A DNA stretch of 64,000 nt from Leifsonia sp052114085 (lineage in GTDB: Bacteria > Actinomycetota > Actinomycetes > Actinomycetales > Microbacteriaceae): NCBI RefSeq assembly GCF_052114085.1, contig NZ_JBFREB010000001.1, forward strand, positions 2,294,001 to 2,358,000. Direction: 5' to 3'. Below are positions 24,587 to 33,391 of the stretch, one piece after another. The notes under the pieces were generated by a model. The model did not search any database and had not been told where the DNA came from. It was given only the letters and a program-made list of their open reading frames with translations. A program made the translations under genes and the position numbers. The number at the start of each line of letters is the position of its first letter. Position 1 is the first letter of the stretch.

Positions 24587-25423
24587 ATGACACCCCAGAG
24601 AACGACAAACGCCGCATCGACTCCCGCCGAGACCGCCGAGCTGGCCGCCCGGAACCTGTCGCTCGCCTACGAGGGACGGGTGGTGGTCGACGGGCTGGAC
24701 CTCGACATCCCGGCCGGTCGGGTGACCGCCATCGTCGGCCCCAACGCCTGCGGCAAGTCCACCCTGCTGCGCGGGCTCTCCCGGCTCCTGCCTCCCGCCT
24801 CCGGCACCGTGCTGCTCGACGGCGCCGACATCCACGGACTGCCGACCAAGCGCGTGGCCCAGCGGCTCGGCCTGCTGCCCCAGACACCGACCGCCCCGGA
24901 CGGGATCACCGTCGCCGACCTGGTCTCGCGCGGTCGGTATCCCCACCAGGGCTGGTTCCGGCGCTGGACGGCGGAGGACGACGAGGCGGTCGCCGAAGCC
25001 ATGATCGCGACCGCGGTCGCCGATCTGGCGGACCGCCCGGTGGACGAGCTGTCCGGCGGGCAGCGTCAGCGCGTCTGGATCGCGATGGCCCTGGCTCAAC
25101 GGACCGACATCCTGCTGCTGGACGAGCCGACCACCTTCCTCGACATCAGTCACCAACTGGAGGTGCTCGACCTGCTGCTCGACCTCAACGCCGCGCGCGG
25201 CACGACGGTCGTCATGGTGCTCCACGACCTCAACCTGGCCGCACGGTACGCCGGGCATCTGATCGCCATGCGGTCCGGTTCCGTGGTCGCTTCCGGGGAC
25301 CCGTCCGCCGTCGTGACCGCAGACCTGGTGCGCGAGGTGTTCGGGGTGGAGTCGGTGGTCGCCGCGGACCCTGTCACCGGGACTCCGCTGGTCGTCCCGC
25401 TCGGGCGGCACCACACCGCCTAG
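24587..25423 (+). CDS. Siderophore ABC transporter ATP-binding protein
   Basis: A 278-residue FecE/FepC-like ATPase. Walker A GPNACGKST at residues 51-59, signature LSGGQRQRVWIAMA, Walker B ILLLDEPTTFLDISHQ and the switch His in VLHDLNLAARYA. The ATG at 24587 is chosen because GTGGAGG lies at the right distance; an in-frame GTG four codons upstream is less likely. It powers the two permeases. Confidence 0.95.
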   Translation: MTPQRTTNAASTPAETAELAARNLSLAYEGRVVVDGLDLDIPAGRVTAIVGPNACGKSTLLRGLSRLLPPASGTVLLDGADIHGLPTKRVAQRLGLLPQTPTAPDGITVADLVSRGRYPHQGWFRRWTAEDDEAVAEAMIATAVADLADRPVDELSGGQRQRVWIAMALAQRTDILLLDEPTTFLDISHQLEVLDLLLDLNAARGTTVVMVLHDLNLAARYAGHLIAMRSGSVVASGDPSAVVTADLVREVFGVESVVAADPVTGTPLVVPLGRHHTA

Positions 25424-25455
25424 CGCGGCGGCGGCTGCCCCCCTGCGTCGCGCGT

Positions 25456-25517
25456 CTGCGGCGTCCTGTCACGTGTGCACCGGGTCGCCCGTGCGCAGTC
25501 GTTCCGAGACGCCGCAG
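25456..25517. terminator. Inverted repeat in the iron operon/mazG convergent gap
   Basis: CTGCGGCGTC (25456-25465) and GACGCCGCAG (25508-25517) are perfect complements. The 42-bp interval contains GTGTGCAC and the related CGTGCGCA, which may pair further. It sits between convergent stops and could end transcription from both sides; no T-tract. Confidence 0.4.
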
Positions 25518-25552
25518 TCAGCGGCAAGCCGGCGGGAGGAGGGAGCGGGGGG

Positions 25553-26248
25553 TCACGCGCTCTCCTGCTCGCGGATCTCCTCCTGCAGGTCGCGCAGCGT
25601 CGACCGCAGCGCGCGCTCCGCATCCAGTCCCTGAGCCTTCGCGGACGCGACGATGGCCAGCAGCAGCGGGCCCAGTTCGTCCTCGCTGCCGACCTGGACG
25701 CCGCCCTGCTCCTGCAGGTCGAGCAGCCCGACCTTCTCGGCGCGCCCGAGCAGCTTGTCGGCCAGAGCGAGCGACGGCATGCCCTGCGGGATGCCGTCGA
25801 GCACGCTGGTGCGCCCGGGCTTCTCCAGCTTCTTGAGGTCGTCCCAGAAGCCGACGACGTCGTCCGCCGTCTCGGCAGTGCGGGCGTCGGCAGCTGCACG
25901 GTCGCCGAAGACGTGCGGGTGGCGGCCGACCATCTTGGCGGTCATGTGCTCCGCCACATCCTGGATGTCGAAGTCCTCGCCCGGAGTGTGTGCGGCGATG
26001 TCCGCGTGGAACAGCACCTGGTAGAGCACGTCGCCGAGCTCCTCGAGCAGCTCGTCTCGATTACCCGTCTCGATGGCGTCGATCAGCTCGTACGTCTCTT
26101 CGATCAGGTACTGCACCAGGGATTCGTGCGTCTGGTCGGCGTCCCACGGACAGCCGTCCGGCGCACGGAGCCGGGCCATCACCGCGACGAGCTCGTCCAG
26201 CTTCGTCGCCGTATCCGGAACCACGACGGGACCGACTGTCTCCCCCAT
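25553..26248 (-). CDS. mazG: MazG family nucleoside triphosphate pyrophosphohydrolase
   Basis: A 231-residue protein. The catalytic region LIEETYELIDAIETGNRDELLEELGDVLYQVLFH holds the MazG EExxE and ExxD acidic residues, preceded by LRAPDGCPWDADQTHESL. A second, degenerate helical half follows, as in actinobacterial MazG. GAGGAGGT lies just before the ATG. It hydrolyses noncanonical or excess NTPs, protecting nucleotide pools. In actinobacteria mazG is commonly near mfd and eno. Confidence 0.93.
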   Translation of the reverse strand: MGETVGPVVVPDTATKLDELVAVMARLRAPDGCPWDADQTHESLVQYLIEETYELIDAIETGNRDELLEELGDVLYQVLFHADIAAHTPGEDFDIQDVAEHMTAKMVGRHPHVFGDRAAADARTAETADDVVGFWDDLKKLEKPGRTSVLDGIPQGMPSLALADKLLGRAEKVGLLDLQEQGGVQVGSEDELGPLLLAIVASAKAQGLDAERALRSTLRDLQEEIREQESA

Positions 26249-26300
26249 GCGAACCTCCTCGCTCTACGCTTCATCCATCCTGCCACCGGCTAGAGTCGTC

Positions 26301-26348
26301 ATGGGTGTGCCGGGAAGTCTGGTCGGCGTCGTTTTCCGTGACCCCTGA
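26301..26348 (+). CDS. Possible leader peptide upstream of nhaA
   Basis: A 15-codon frame (MGVPGSLVGVVFRDP) whose TGA ends two bases before the nhaA ATG. A TAGAGT box at 26291-26296 lies just upstream, so the transcript would begin at or near its start, and nhaA itself lacks a clear ribosome site. Translational coupling is plausible but unproven; the spacing of four bases from the box is rather short. Confidence 0.25.
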   Translation: MGVPGSLVGVVFRDP

Positions 26349-26350
26349 GA

Positions 26351-27568
26351 ATGGTGACCCGCATGAGCATCATCCGATCCGAACGCACCGCAGCAGGTCT
26401 GCTGCTCGGAGCCGCTGCCCTCGGGCTCCTGCTGGCCAACACCGGCGCGGGCCCGGCACTGCTCGACCTCCAGCACGCCTACCTCGGCACCGGCGCCCTC
26501 AAACTGAGCGTCGGACACGTGATCAGCGACGGCTTCCTCGCCATCTTCTTCTTCATCGTCGCCGTCGAGCTCAAGCATGAGCTGGTCGCCGGTGAGCTCA
26601 ACTCGTTCCAGAAGGCCATCCACCCGGCGATCGCCGCCATCGCCGGCGTCATCGTCCCGGCGGCCGTCTACCTCGTGGTGACCGCTCGCACCCCCTTCGC
26701 GGACGGCTGGCCGATCCCCACGGCGACCGACATCGCCTTCGCACTGGGCGTGCTCGCCGTCTTCGGCCGGGGTCTGCCGAACCGGTTGCGGGTCTTCCTG
26801 CTCGCTCTTGCTGTGCTCGATGACCTCGTCGCCATCCTCATCATCGCGCTCTTCTTCACCCAGGACCCGAATCTGTGGGAGCTGGCTCTGGCGGCCGTCG
26901 TCGTGGCCGCATTCGGGGTGCTCAGCCGTTTCCTGCATGGACGGATGCGCTGGCCGCTCGGTGTGCTGATGGTGCTGCTTGCGGTGCTGGCCTGGTTCCT
27001 GGTCTACGACTCCGGCGTGCACGCCACGATCGCCGGAGTCGCTCTGGGCCTGGTCATGGCCCGCCAGCCGGGGGGACGCACTGCCCACGCGCTGCAGCCG
27101 TGGAACAACGGACTGATCCTGCCACTGTTCGCCTTCTCGGCCGCCCTGGTGGTCATCCCGGGCGTTGCGCCGTCGGAGCTCTCGCCCGCCTTCTGGGGCA
27201 TCCTCATCGCGCTCCCGGTCGGCAAGGTGGTCGGTATCTCGCTCGGAGGTTGGCTGGGTTCCTTTACACGGCCCAAGGCCGAGCGCGGGCGCATCAGCGC
27301 GCTCGCACTGGTGACCATCGGCGCGCTCGGGGGTATCGGCTTCACAGTGTCACTGCTGATGAACGAGCTGGCCTTCGCGGGCAACGACGTGGTCCGGTCG
27401 GAGGGCACACTCGCAGTGCTCCTCGGATCAGCGATCGCGATCGTGCTCTCGGGCATCCTCGTGAGTGCGCTGGCGCGGCAGAACCGGCGGCTGCACCCGC
27501 ACCCGAACCCGCACCCGCGGTCGCACGGGCCGGCGCACGAAGAGGTTCCGCTTCCGCGGAAGGGCTGA
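26351..27568 (+). CDS. nhaA: Na+/H+ antiporter NhaA
   Basis: A 405-residue antiporter with about twelve membrane helices. The paired aspartates of the ion site are in ALAVLDDLVAILIIALFF, and PTATDIAFALGVLAVFG precedes them. The start is the ATG at 26351, but an ATG four codons on is equally possible. The last 25 residues are unusual: a His/Pro run (LHPHPNPHPRSHGPAH). It exchanges Na+ or Li+ for protons in salt and alkaline stress. It ends 6 bp from the convergent mfd gene. Confidence 0.93.
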   Translation: MVTRMSIIRSERTAAGLLLGAAALGLLLANTGAGPALLDLQHAYLGTGALKLSVGHVISDGFLAIFFFIVAVELKHELVAGELNSFQKAIHPAIAAIAGVIVPAAVYLVVTARTPFADGWPIPTATDIAFALGVLAVFGRGLPNRLRVFLLALAVLDDLVAILIIALFFTQDPNLWELALAAVVVAAFGVLSRFLHGRMRWPLGVLMVLLAVLAWFLVYDSGVHATIAGVALGLVMARQPGGRTAHALQPWNNGLILPLFAFSAALVVIPGVAPSELSPAFWGILIALPVGKVVGISLGGWLGSFTRPKAERGRISALALVTIGALGGIGFTVSLLMNELAFAGNDVVRSEGTLAVLLGSAIAIVLSGILVSALARQNRRLHPHPNPHPRSHGPAHEEVPLPRKG

Positions 27569-27579
27569 CGCCGGTCAGC
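27564..27579. terminator. Mini-hairpin spanning the nhaA and mfd stops
   Basis: GCTGAC (27564-27569) and GTCAGC (27574-27579) pair around GCCG and include both stop codons. A perfect CTTCCGCGGAAG palindrome lies at 27551-27562. With only 6 bp between the genes, this is the only candidate signal for ending either transcript; it is weak. Confidence 0.3.
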
Positions 27580-30500
27580 TCGCCTGCTCGGCCACCGGCT
27601 CCTTCTCGGGGAAGAGCGCGCCGAGCAGGTCGGCCACCCACGTGATCAACTCGGAGTCGGGCAGCGCCTCGCCGTTGACCCGCGGCAGTGGCACCGTCGC
27701 GACCTTCGGCGCGGCGTGGTACTTCGAGCCCGGGTACATCCGCTGCAGGCGCACCTGCAGCGAGTCCGGCAGGAGGGCCGGCGCCAGCCGGAGGTTGGAT
27801 CCCATCGCGACGACCTCGCCGAGTCCGGCCTTCTGGGCGGCGCGGCGGAGGCGTGAGACGGCGATCAGGTTCGTCACCGGCTCCGGTGGCTCGCCATAGC
27901 GGTCCGTCAGTTCCTCCAATACGAGGTCGATCTGGCCGTCCTTGGAGTTCGGAGAGGCCGCCGTCGACAGCTTCTGGTACGCCTCCAGCCGCAGGCGCTC
28001 GCTGTCCACGTACTCCTCGGGGATGTGCGCGTCGACCGGGAGCTCGAGCCGCAGCTCGGTCTGCCCCTCGGCGACCTCGCCGCGGAACGTCGAAACGGCC
28101 TCCCCGATCATCCGCAGATACAGGTCGAATCCGACCCCCGCGATGTGGCCGGACTGCTCGCCGCCGAGCAGATTGCCCGCTCCGCGAATCTCCAGGTCTT
28201 TGAGGGCCACCTGCATGCCGCTGCCGAGGTCGTTGTTCGCCGCGATTGTGGACAGGCGGTCGTGCGCTGTCTCGCTGAGCGGCTTGTTCTCGTCCCACAG
28301 GAAGTACGCGTAGGCCCGTTCGCGACCACGGCCGACGCGCCCGCGCAGCTGGTGCAGCTGGCTGAGGCCGTACTTGTCGGCCCGGTCGATGATGATCGTG
28401 TTCGCGTTCGAGATGTCGAGCCCGGTCTCGATGATCGTCGTCGAGACGAGCACGTCGAACCGGCGCTCCCAGAAGTCGACGACCACCTGCTCCAGCGCGT
28501 GCTCGTTCATCTTTCCGTGCGCGACGCCGATGCGCGCCTCGGGCACCAGCTCGGCCAGCTTGGCCGCCATGCTCGTGATCGAGCCGACGCGGTTGTGCAC
28601 GAAGAACACCTGGCCCTCGCGCAGCAGCTCGCGCCGGATAGCCGCGGCCACCTGCTTGTCCGAGTACGGGCCGACGAAGGTGAGGATCGGGTGCCGGTCC
28701 TCCGGCGGGGTCGCGAGCGTGGACATCTCCCGGATGCCGGTCACCGCCATCTCCAGCGTGCGCGGGATGGGCGTCGCACTCATCGCGAGGATGTCGACGT
28801 TGGTCTTGAGCTTCTTCAGCGCCTCCTTGTGCTCGACGCCGAATCGCTGCTCCTCGTCGATGATGACGAGCCCGAGGTCTTTGAAGGAGACGCCGTCGGC
28901 GAGAATGCGATGGGTGCCGATGACCACATCCACCGTGCCGTCGGCCATGCCGCGGAGCGTCTCGCGGGCCTCCTTGTCGCTCTGGAACCGGCTCAGCTGG
29001 CGCAGATGGATGGGGAAACCGGCGAAGCGCTCCTGGAACGTCTCCGCGTGCTGTTTCACCAGCAGCGTGGTCGGGACGAGCATGGCGACCTGCTTGCCGT
29101 CCTGGACGGCCTTGAAGGCGGCGCGGATGGCGATCTCCGTCTTCCCGAAGCCGACATCGCCGGAGATGAGGCGGTCCATCGGGATCGGCCGCTCCATATC
29201 GGCCTTCACCTCGTCGATGGTCTGCAACTGGTCGGGGGTCTCGGCGAAGGGGAAGGCCTCCTCCAGCTCGCGCTGCCACGGGGTGTCCTGCCCGAAGGCG
29301 TGGCCCTTGCTCGCCATGCGCGCCGAGTACAGCTTGACCAGTTCCACGGCGATGTCGCGGACAGCACGACGCGCGCGGCCCTTGGCCGCCGCCCAGTCGC
29401 TTCCGCCCATCTTGGAGAGCTGCGGGGCCTCGCCGCCGACGTACCGTGTGAGCAGGTCGAGCTGGTCGGTCGGGACGTAGAGCTTGTCGCCCGGGTAGCC
29501 GCGCTTCGACGGCGCGTACTCGAGCACGAGGTACTCGCGCTTCGACTTGACCGCATTGCGCCCGCCGCTGGAGACCTCCCGCTGGGTGAGCTCGACGAAC
29601 TTGCCGATGCCGTGCGTCTCGTGCACCACGTAGTCGCCGGGCTTGAGCGCCATCGGGTCGACAACGTTCTTGCGCCGGGTGGCGAGCTTCTTGACCTGAC
29701 GGGAGTCGTACCCGATCGTGCGGCCGTAGAACTCGGCCTCGCTGACCAGTGCGAGCTTGATGCCGGGCAGTTCGAAGCCGTGCTCCGCAGTCGCCTTGAG
29801 CAGGTAGGCGACGCCCGGCTCCGGATCGGCGGGAAACTCCTCCACGGGCCGTGCCGGCAGTTCCGACTCGGCCAGAACGTCTGCCGCGCGCTCGACCAGT
29901 CCGGCGCCGGCGGCGACGATGGCGACCTGCCAGCCGTCGCGCAGACGGGCACGCACGTGATCGACGGCGCCCGACACATTGCCCTGGAAGCTCGGCACGG
30001 CCTCCGCGTGGATGCGCACCTGCAGGTGCTCCTCCAGCTCGCGCTCCTCCGGCAGGACGTCGTTGGCCTGGAAGCCGCTCATCGTCCACCACGGATGGTC
30101 CGGGTCGGGGACCCCCGGCCGGCTGAACTTCACCGAGTCCTTCAGCTGCTGGAGCGTCATGAAGTCGCCCGCGGCGAGGTCGATCGGCGCGGCGGCGCCG
30201 ACGGTCGCGGCCGTCCACGCTGCGGAGAGGAACTCGCGGTTCGTCTCGGCGAGGCTGACCGCGCGGGATGCCACGCGCTCCGGTGACAGGACGGCGACGG
30301 CCACGCCTTCCGGGAGGTAGTGCGTCAGCGGCACCAGCCGGTCGACGAGCGCTGGAGCCAGCGACTCCATCCCCTCGACCGGGATGCCCTCGCCGATCTT
30401 CGCCAGCATCGCCGACAGGCTCGGGAACTCGTGCTCCATCTCGCGGGCGCGCTGCCGGACCGACTCGCTCAGCAGCAGCTCGCGGCTGGGCGGGAGGGCG

Positions 30501-31192
30501 ACCGAAGGGATGGGTTCGGGGAGCGACCGCTGGTCGGCCACCGAGAAGGCGCGGATCTGATCCACCTCGTCGCCGAAGAAGTCGACCCGGTACGGGTGAT
30601 CGGCGGTCGGCGGGAAGACGTCGAGGATTCCGCCGCGGACCGCGAACTCGCCGCGCCGGGTCACCATGTCGACGCGGGCGTAGGCCAGATCGACGAGCTG
30701 CGCCGCCAGCCCGGCGAGGTCGAAGCCGCGCCCGCCGGTCCGGAGGTCGAGCGTCGCGTAATCCGTCAGGTTGTCGGCGAGGGGCTGCAGCGCGGCACGC
30801 ACCGAGGCGACGAGGATGAACGGCGTGCTTCGGTCGCCATCGGCCCAGTCGGTGAGACGGCGGAGCGCGGTCAGTCGCTTTCCGACGATCTCGGCGCTCG
30901 GGCTGAGGCGCTCGTGCGGGAGGGTCTCCCACGCCGGGAACTCGACGACCTCGGCATCCGGCAGCAGGCAGGGCAGCGCGCCGCGGACCGACTCGGACTC
31001 GCGGCCGGTCGCGGTGATCAGGAGCACGGCCTGCGGTCCACCCTGCCCGGCGCGGCGGCGGAGGAGGCCCGCGAGGAGCGGCGCGCGCAGTCCGTCTGTC
31101 AGCGAGAAGTCGGCGTCGCGCGCCGCGTGCGAGAGTGCGTCGCTGAACGAAGAATCGCGCGAGAGAGCGTCGACCAGACCCTGGAGTATCAC
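27575..31192 (-). CDS. mfd: Transcription-repair coupling factor Mfd
   Basis: A 1205-residue protein, the usual length. Order visible: UvrB-like N-terminal part, a RID domain (KPGDYVVHETHGIGKFVEL, about 515-590), then the RecG-like translocase with Walker A GDVGFGKTE, DEEQ box IIDEEQRFG, SATPIPRTL and QLRGRVGRGRERAYAY, and the C-terminal TRCF domain. The GTG start is chosen from homology; the frame upstream is not conserved. Mfd removes stalled RNA polymerase and recruits UvrA to transcribed-strand damage. Confidence 0.96.
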   Translation of the reverse strand: MILQGLVDALSRDSSFSDALSHAARDADFSLTDGLRAPLLAGLLRRRAGQGGPQAVLLITATGRESESVRGALPCLLPDAEVVEFPAWETLPHERLSPSAEIVGKRLTALRRLTDWADGDRSTPFILVASVRAALQPLADNLTDYATLDLRTGGRGFDLAGLAAQLVDLAYARVDMVTRRGEFAVRGGILDVFPPTADHPYRVDFFGDEVDQIRAFSVADQRSLPEPIPSVALPPSRELLLSESVRQRAREMEHEFPSLSAMLAKIGEGIPVEGMESLAPALVDRLVPLTHYLPEGVAVAVLSPERVASRAVSLAETNREFLSAAWTAATVGAAAPIDLAAGDFMTLQQLKDSVKFSRPGVPDPDHPWWTMSGFQANDVLPEERELEEHLQVRIHAEAVPSFQGNVSGAVDHVRARLRDGWQVAIVAAGAGLVERAADVLAESELPARPVEEFPADPEPGVAYLLKATAEHGFELPGIKLALVSEAEFYGRTIGYDSRQVKKLATRRKNVVDPMALKPGDYVVHETHGIGKFVELTQREVSSGGRNAVKSKREYLVLEYAPSKRGYPGDKLYVPTDQLDLLTRYVGGEAPQLSKMGGSDWAAAKGRARRAVRDIAVELVKLYSARMASKGHAFGQDTPWQRELEEAFPFAETPDQLQTIDEVKADMERPIPMDRLISGDVGFGKTEIAIRAAFKAVQDGKQVAMLVPTTLLVKQHAETFQERFAGFPIHLRQLSRFQSDKEARETLRGMADGTVDVVIGTHRILADGVSFKDLGLVIIDEEQRFGVEHKEALKKLKTNVDILAMSATPIPRTLEMAVTGIREMSTLATPPEDRHPILTFVGPYSDKQVAAAIRRELLREGQVFFVHNRVGSITSMAAKLAELVPEARIGVAHGKMNEHALEQVVVDFWERRFDVLVSTTIIETGLDISNANTIIIDRADKYGLSQLHQLRGRVGRGRERAYAYFLWDENKPLSETAHDRLSTIAANNDLGSGMQVALKDLEIRGAGNLLGGEQSGHIAGVGFDLYLRMIGEAVSTFRGEVAEGQTELRLELPVDAHIPEEYVDSERLRLEAYQKLSTAASPNSKDGQIDLVLEELTDRYGEPPEPVTNLIAVSRLRRAAQKAGLGEVVAMGSNLRLAPALLPDSLQVRLQRMYPGSKYHAAPKVATVPLPRVNGEALPDSELITWVADLLGALFPEKEPVAEQAS

Positions 31193-31250
31193 TCGGACGA
31201 TTCTACGTGGGGCCGCTGACAGTTCCAGGGGGTGACTGCGGAGAACGGGG

Positions 31251-31955
31251 TCAGATCCAGCCGTCGAGCGCCCGCATGAACCCGTCGTGGTCGTCACGGT
31301 TGATGACGTGGCCGGAGCCGGGCACGACGCGCACCTGGAACCCCTGGTCACGAAGCAGCTCGGCCTGCTCGGGCCGCACCAGCCGCGAGTCGTCGGCGAG
31401 GATGACCAACGACGGCACCGTCATCACCTCGGGCGCCCGCATCGCGGCCGGGGTCAGCACGACCGGCAGCACGGCACGGTCGAACGCCTTGAAGGTCGCG
31501 ACCTCGATCGCGACGTCGGCCGGATCCCAGCGCGGATTCCGCTTCGCGATGCGCGTCGCCGACTGCCGCGCCAGGGTGCGGAGGAAAGCCGGCGCGAGCC
31601 ACCGCTGGAACCCGTTCGTGGCCGGGCACGAGAACGCCGGGTCGACGTAGACCACCCGCTGGGGCTCGAGCCGCTCGATGGCGAGGCTCACGGTCAGACC
31701 GCCGAGTGAGTGGCCCATGACCAGCTCCGGACGCGTCGGGACCGTGTCGACGATGTCCTGCGCCATGAGCTCGGCCGAGTACTCGGCCGCGCGGCGGCTG
31801 TGGCCGTGGCCGCGCAGGTCGACCGCGATCACGTGGTAGCCGTGGGATGCGAGCACCGGCCCGACGCGACGCCAGTTGCGCGAGTCCGACATCACTCCGT
31901 GGACGAGGACGGCGTAGCGGTCACCATCGCCCCACTCGCGCGAAAACAACTTCAT
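31251..31955 (-). CDS. Alpha/beta hydrolase
   Basis: A 234-residue alpha/beta fold enzyme. The nucleophile is Ser83 in VMGHSLGG, the acid is probably in VILADDSRLV and the His in PGSGHVINRDDHDG. The oxyanion loop is VLVHGVMSDSRNW. No signal peptide, so it acts in the cytoplasm. Substrate unknown. The ATG at 31955 follows a TACCGT -10 box by seven bases, suggesting a leaderless message of its own. Confidence 0.88.
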   Translation of the reverse strand: MKLFSREWGDGDRYAVLVHGVMSDSRNWRRVGPVLASHGYHVIAVDLRGHGHSRRAAEYSAELMAQDIVDTVPTRPELVMGHSLGGLTVSLAIERLEPQRVVYVDPAFSCPATNGFQRWLAPAFLRTLARQSATRIAKRNPRWDPADVAIEVATFKAFDRAVLPVVLTPAAMRAPEVMTVPSLVILADDSRLVRPEQAELLRDQGFQVRVVPGSGHVINRDDHDGFMRALDGWI

Positions 31956-31962
31956 AGCGGTC

Positions 31963-31968
31963 ACGGTA
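31963..31968 (-). promoter_or_regulatory. -10 box of the alpha/beta hydrolase gene
   Basis: TACCGT on the minus strand, seven bases before the start codon; leaderless arrangement. Confidence 0.4.
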
Positions 31969-32032
31969 CGCGTGGCCGCTGGCCGACGGCAGGGCACTTG
32001 CTTCGCTTCCGCTGAGCATCCATCGCCGGGGG

Positions 32033-32096
32033 TGCAGATTCGTCACGAATGCGCGAAAAGCGCACCCGAGAGCGCACATTCGCCACGAATGTGCGG
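32033..32096. repeat. Second copy of the ATTYGNNNCRAAT palindrome pair
   Basis: ATTCGTCACGAAT (32038-32050) and ATTCGCCACGAAT (32078-32090) lie exactly 40 bp apart. Flanks match the pair at 17989/18029: GCAG before the first palindrome and GTGCG with a G-run after the second. On the minus strand, downstream of pth, the second copy can fold as a 9-bp stem with a 3-nt loop. It is a dispersed element and possibly a 3'-end structure of pth. Confidence 0.8.
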
Positions 32097-32107
32097 GGGT
32101 ACGGGCG

Positions 32108-32719
32108 TCAGCGCGCGTGGAACCGGTTCTGCGCCGGGGTCAGGCCCTCGGCCGCGATCTGCTCGACCGCGTCGGCCGCATCCGCGACCAGGATCGGCAG
32201 GTTGGTGCGCTCGGCGGCCGAGAAGGCCTTGAGCACGTGGTCCGCCGCGCCCGAGGAACCGGGCGGACGCCCGACGCCGACACGCACGCGGGCGAAGTCT
32301 CCGGTGCCGATCGCGGCCATCACGTCCCGGACGCCGTTGTGGCCGCCATGGCCGCCGCCGTGCTTGAGGCGGATGGTGTCGAACGGGATGTCCAGCTCGT
32401 CGTGCACCACGATCAGCTGCGACGGATCGAGCGAATAGAAGCGCAGGAGCTGCGCGACCGGACCGCCGGACACGTTCATGTACGTATTCGGTTTGGCGAG
32501 GACGAAACGCGGGCCGCCGGGGGTCAACCGACCCTCGGCGACCGTCGCGTTCGTCTTGTGGGACTTGAAGGTGAGGCGGCCGCGCGAGGCGAGCTCATCC
32601 AGCACCATCTGACCCACGTTGTGACGCGTGTTGGCGTAGCCGGGCCCGGGGTTGCCGAGCCCGACTACCAGCCAGGGCCCGTCAGGCTGCCCGGTCGGCG
32701 CAGTGTGACGGGGTTCCAT
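32108..32719 (-). CDS. pth: Peptidyl-tRNA hydrolase
   Basis: A 203-residue Pth. GLGNPGPGYANTRHNVG holds the catalytic His33; KPNTYMNVSG, VVHDELDIPFD and GGGHGGHNGVRD supply the conserved Asn and Asp residues. It frees peptides from prematurely released peptidyl-tRNA. It begins 9 bp after the rplY stop, the common actinobacterial rplY-pth pair, and is probably co-transcribed. Confidence 0.97.
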   Translation of the reverse strand: MEPRHTAPTGQPDGPWLVVGLGNPGPGYANTRHNVGQMVLDELASRGRLTFKSHKTNATVAEGRLTPGGPRFVLAKPNTYMNVSGGPVAQLLRFYSLDPSQLIVVHDELDIPFDTIRLKHGGGHGGHNGVRDVMAAIGTGDFARVRVGVGRPPGSSGAADHVLKAFSAAERTNLPILVADAADAVEQIAAEGLTPAQNRFHAR

Positions 32720-32728
32720 AGCGGGTTG

Positions 32729-33340
32729 TTACTCCGCGGCGGATTCCGCAGCGGCGGCCGCCGCCACCTCGGCGTCGGCCTCCTCGTCGGCGCGCGAGGC
32801 GGCCGGGACGACGACGTTGAGGATGAGGAGGTCCTCGTCCTCCGCCAGGACGGCGCCGGCCGGAAGGTCGAAGTCCTTGGCGTGGTACTGCGTGCCCTCG
32901 GCAGCGTCGGTCACGTCGATGACGATCCGCTCGGGGATGGCGGTGGCCTCGACGTCGAGCTTGATGGTCGAGATCTCGAGCACGGCGATGGTGCCGGAGT
33001 ACGGCTCGCCCTCGACGTGCACGGGTACCTCGACGCTGACGCGCTCGCCGCGACGCAGGACCACGAGGTCGAGGTGCTCGATGATCTGCGACACCGGGTC
33101 CTTCTGAACGTCCTTGACCAGCGTGAGCTGGCTGGTGCCCTCGATGTCGAGGTCGAGGAGTGCGTTCGCCTTGCGGAGCAGCAGGGAGACCTGGTGGCCC
33201 GGGAGGGTGACGTGGATGGGGTCGGATCCGTGGCCGTAGATGACCGCGGGGATCTTGCCGACGGCGCGGATCTTGCGCGCCGCGCCCTTGCCGAAGCTCT
33301 GGCGCAGCTCGGCTGCGACCTTGTTGGACTCGTCTGCCAT
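32729..33340 (-). CDS. rplY: 50S ribosomal protein L25 (general stress protein Ctc)
   Basis: A 203-residue long-form L25/Ctc. The N-terminal 5S rRNA-binding domain (about 1-95; GAARKIRAVGKIPAVIYGHG) is followed by the C-terminal TL5 domain and an Ala/Glu-rich acidic tail. GAGGAGA precedes the ATG. A leader of about 160 bases with a small hairpin lies upstream. Confidence 0.95.
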   Translation of the reverse strand: MADESNKVAAELRQSFGKGAARKIRAVGKIPAVIYGHGSDPIHVTLPGHQVSLLLRKANALLDLDIEGTSQLTLVKDVQKDPVSQIIEHLDLVVLRRGERVSVEVPVHVEGEPYSGTIAVLEISTIKLDVEATAIPERIVIDVTDAAEGTQYHAKDFDLPAGAVLAEDEDLLILNVVVPAASRADEEADAEVAAAAAAESAAE

Positions 33341-33373
33341 GATGTCTCCTCGCCGGCTCGTGCCGGCTGTCAG

Positions 33374-33391
33374 GCGAGCCGCGAGGCTCGC
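33374..33391 (-). promoter_or_regulatory. Hairpin in the rplY leader
   Basis: GCGAGCC and GGCTCGC form a perfect 7-bp stem with the loop GCGA, 34 bases before the rplY start. A possible TAGACT -10 box on the same strand overlaps the gntK stop (33508-33513), which would make the leader about 160 bases. It could regulate L25 synthesis; the rest of the gap shows no gene. Confidence 0.35.

Noticed and set aside
27342..30932. Nearly 1200-codon open frame overlapping mfd on the same strand
   Set aside because: It is a shifted frame of mfd, low-complexity Arg/Pro/Gly-rich, while the mfd frame carries all expected motifs.
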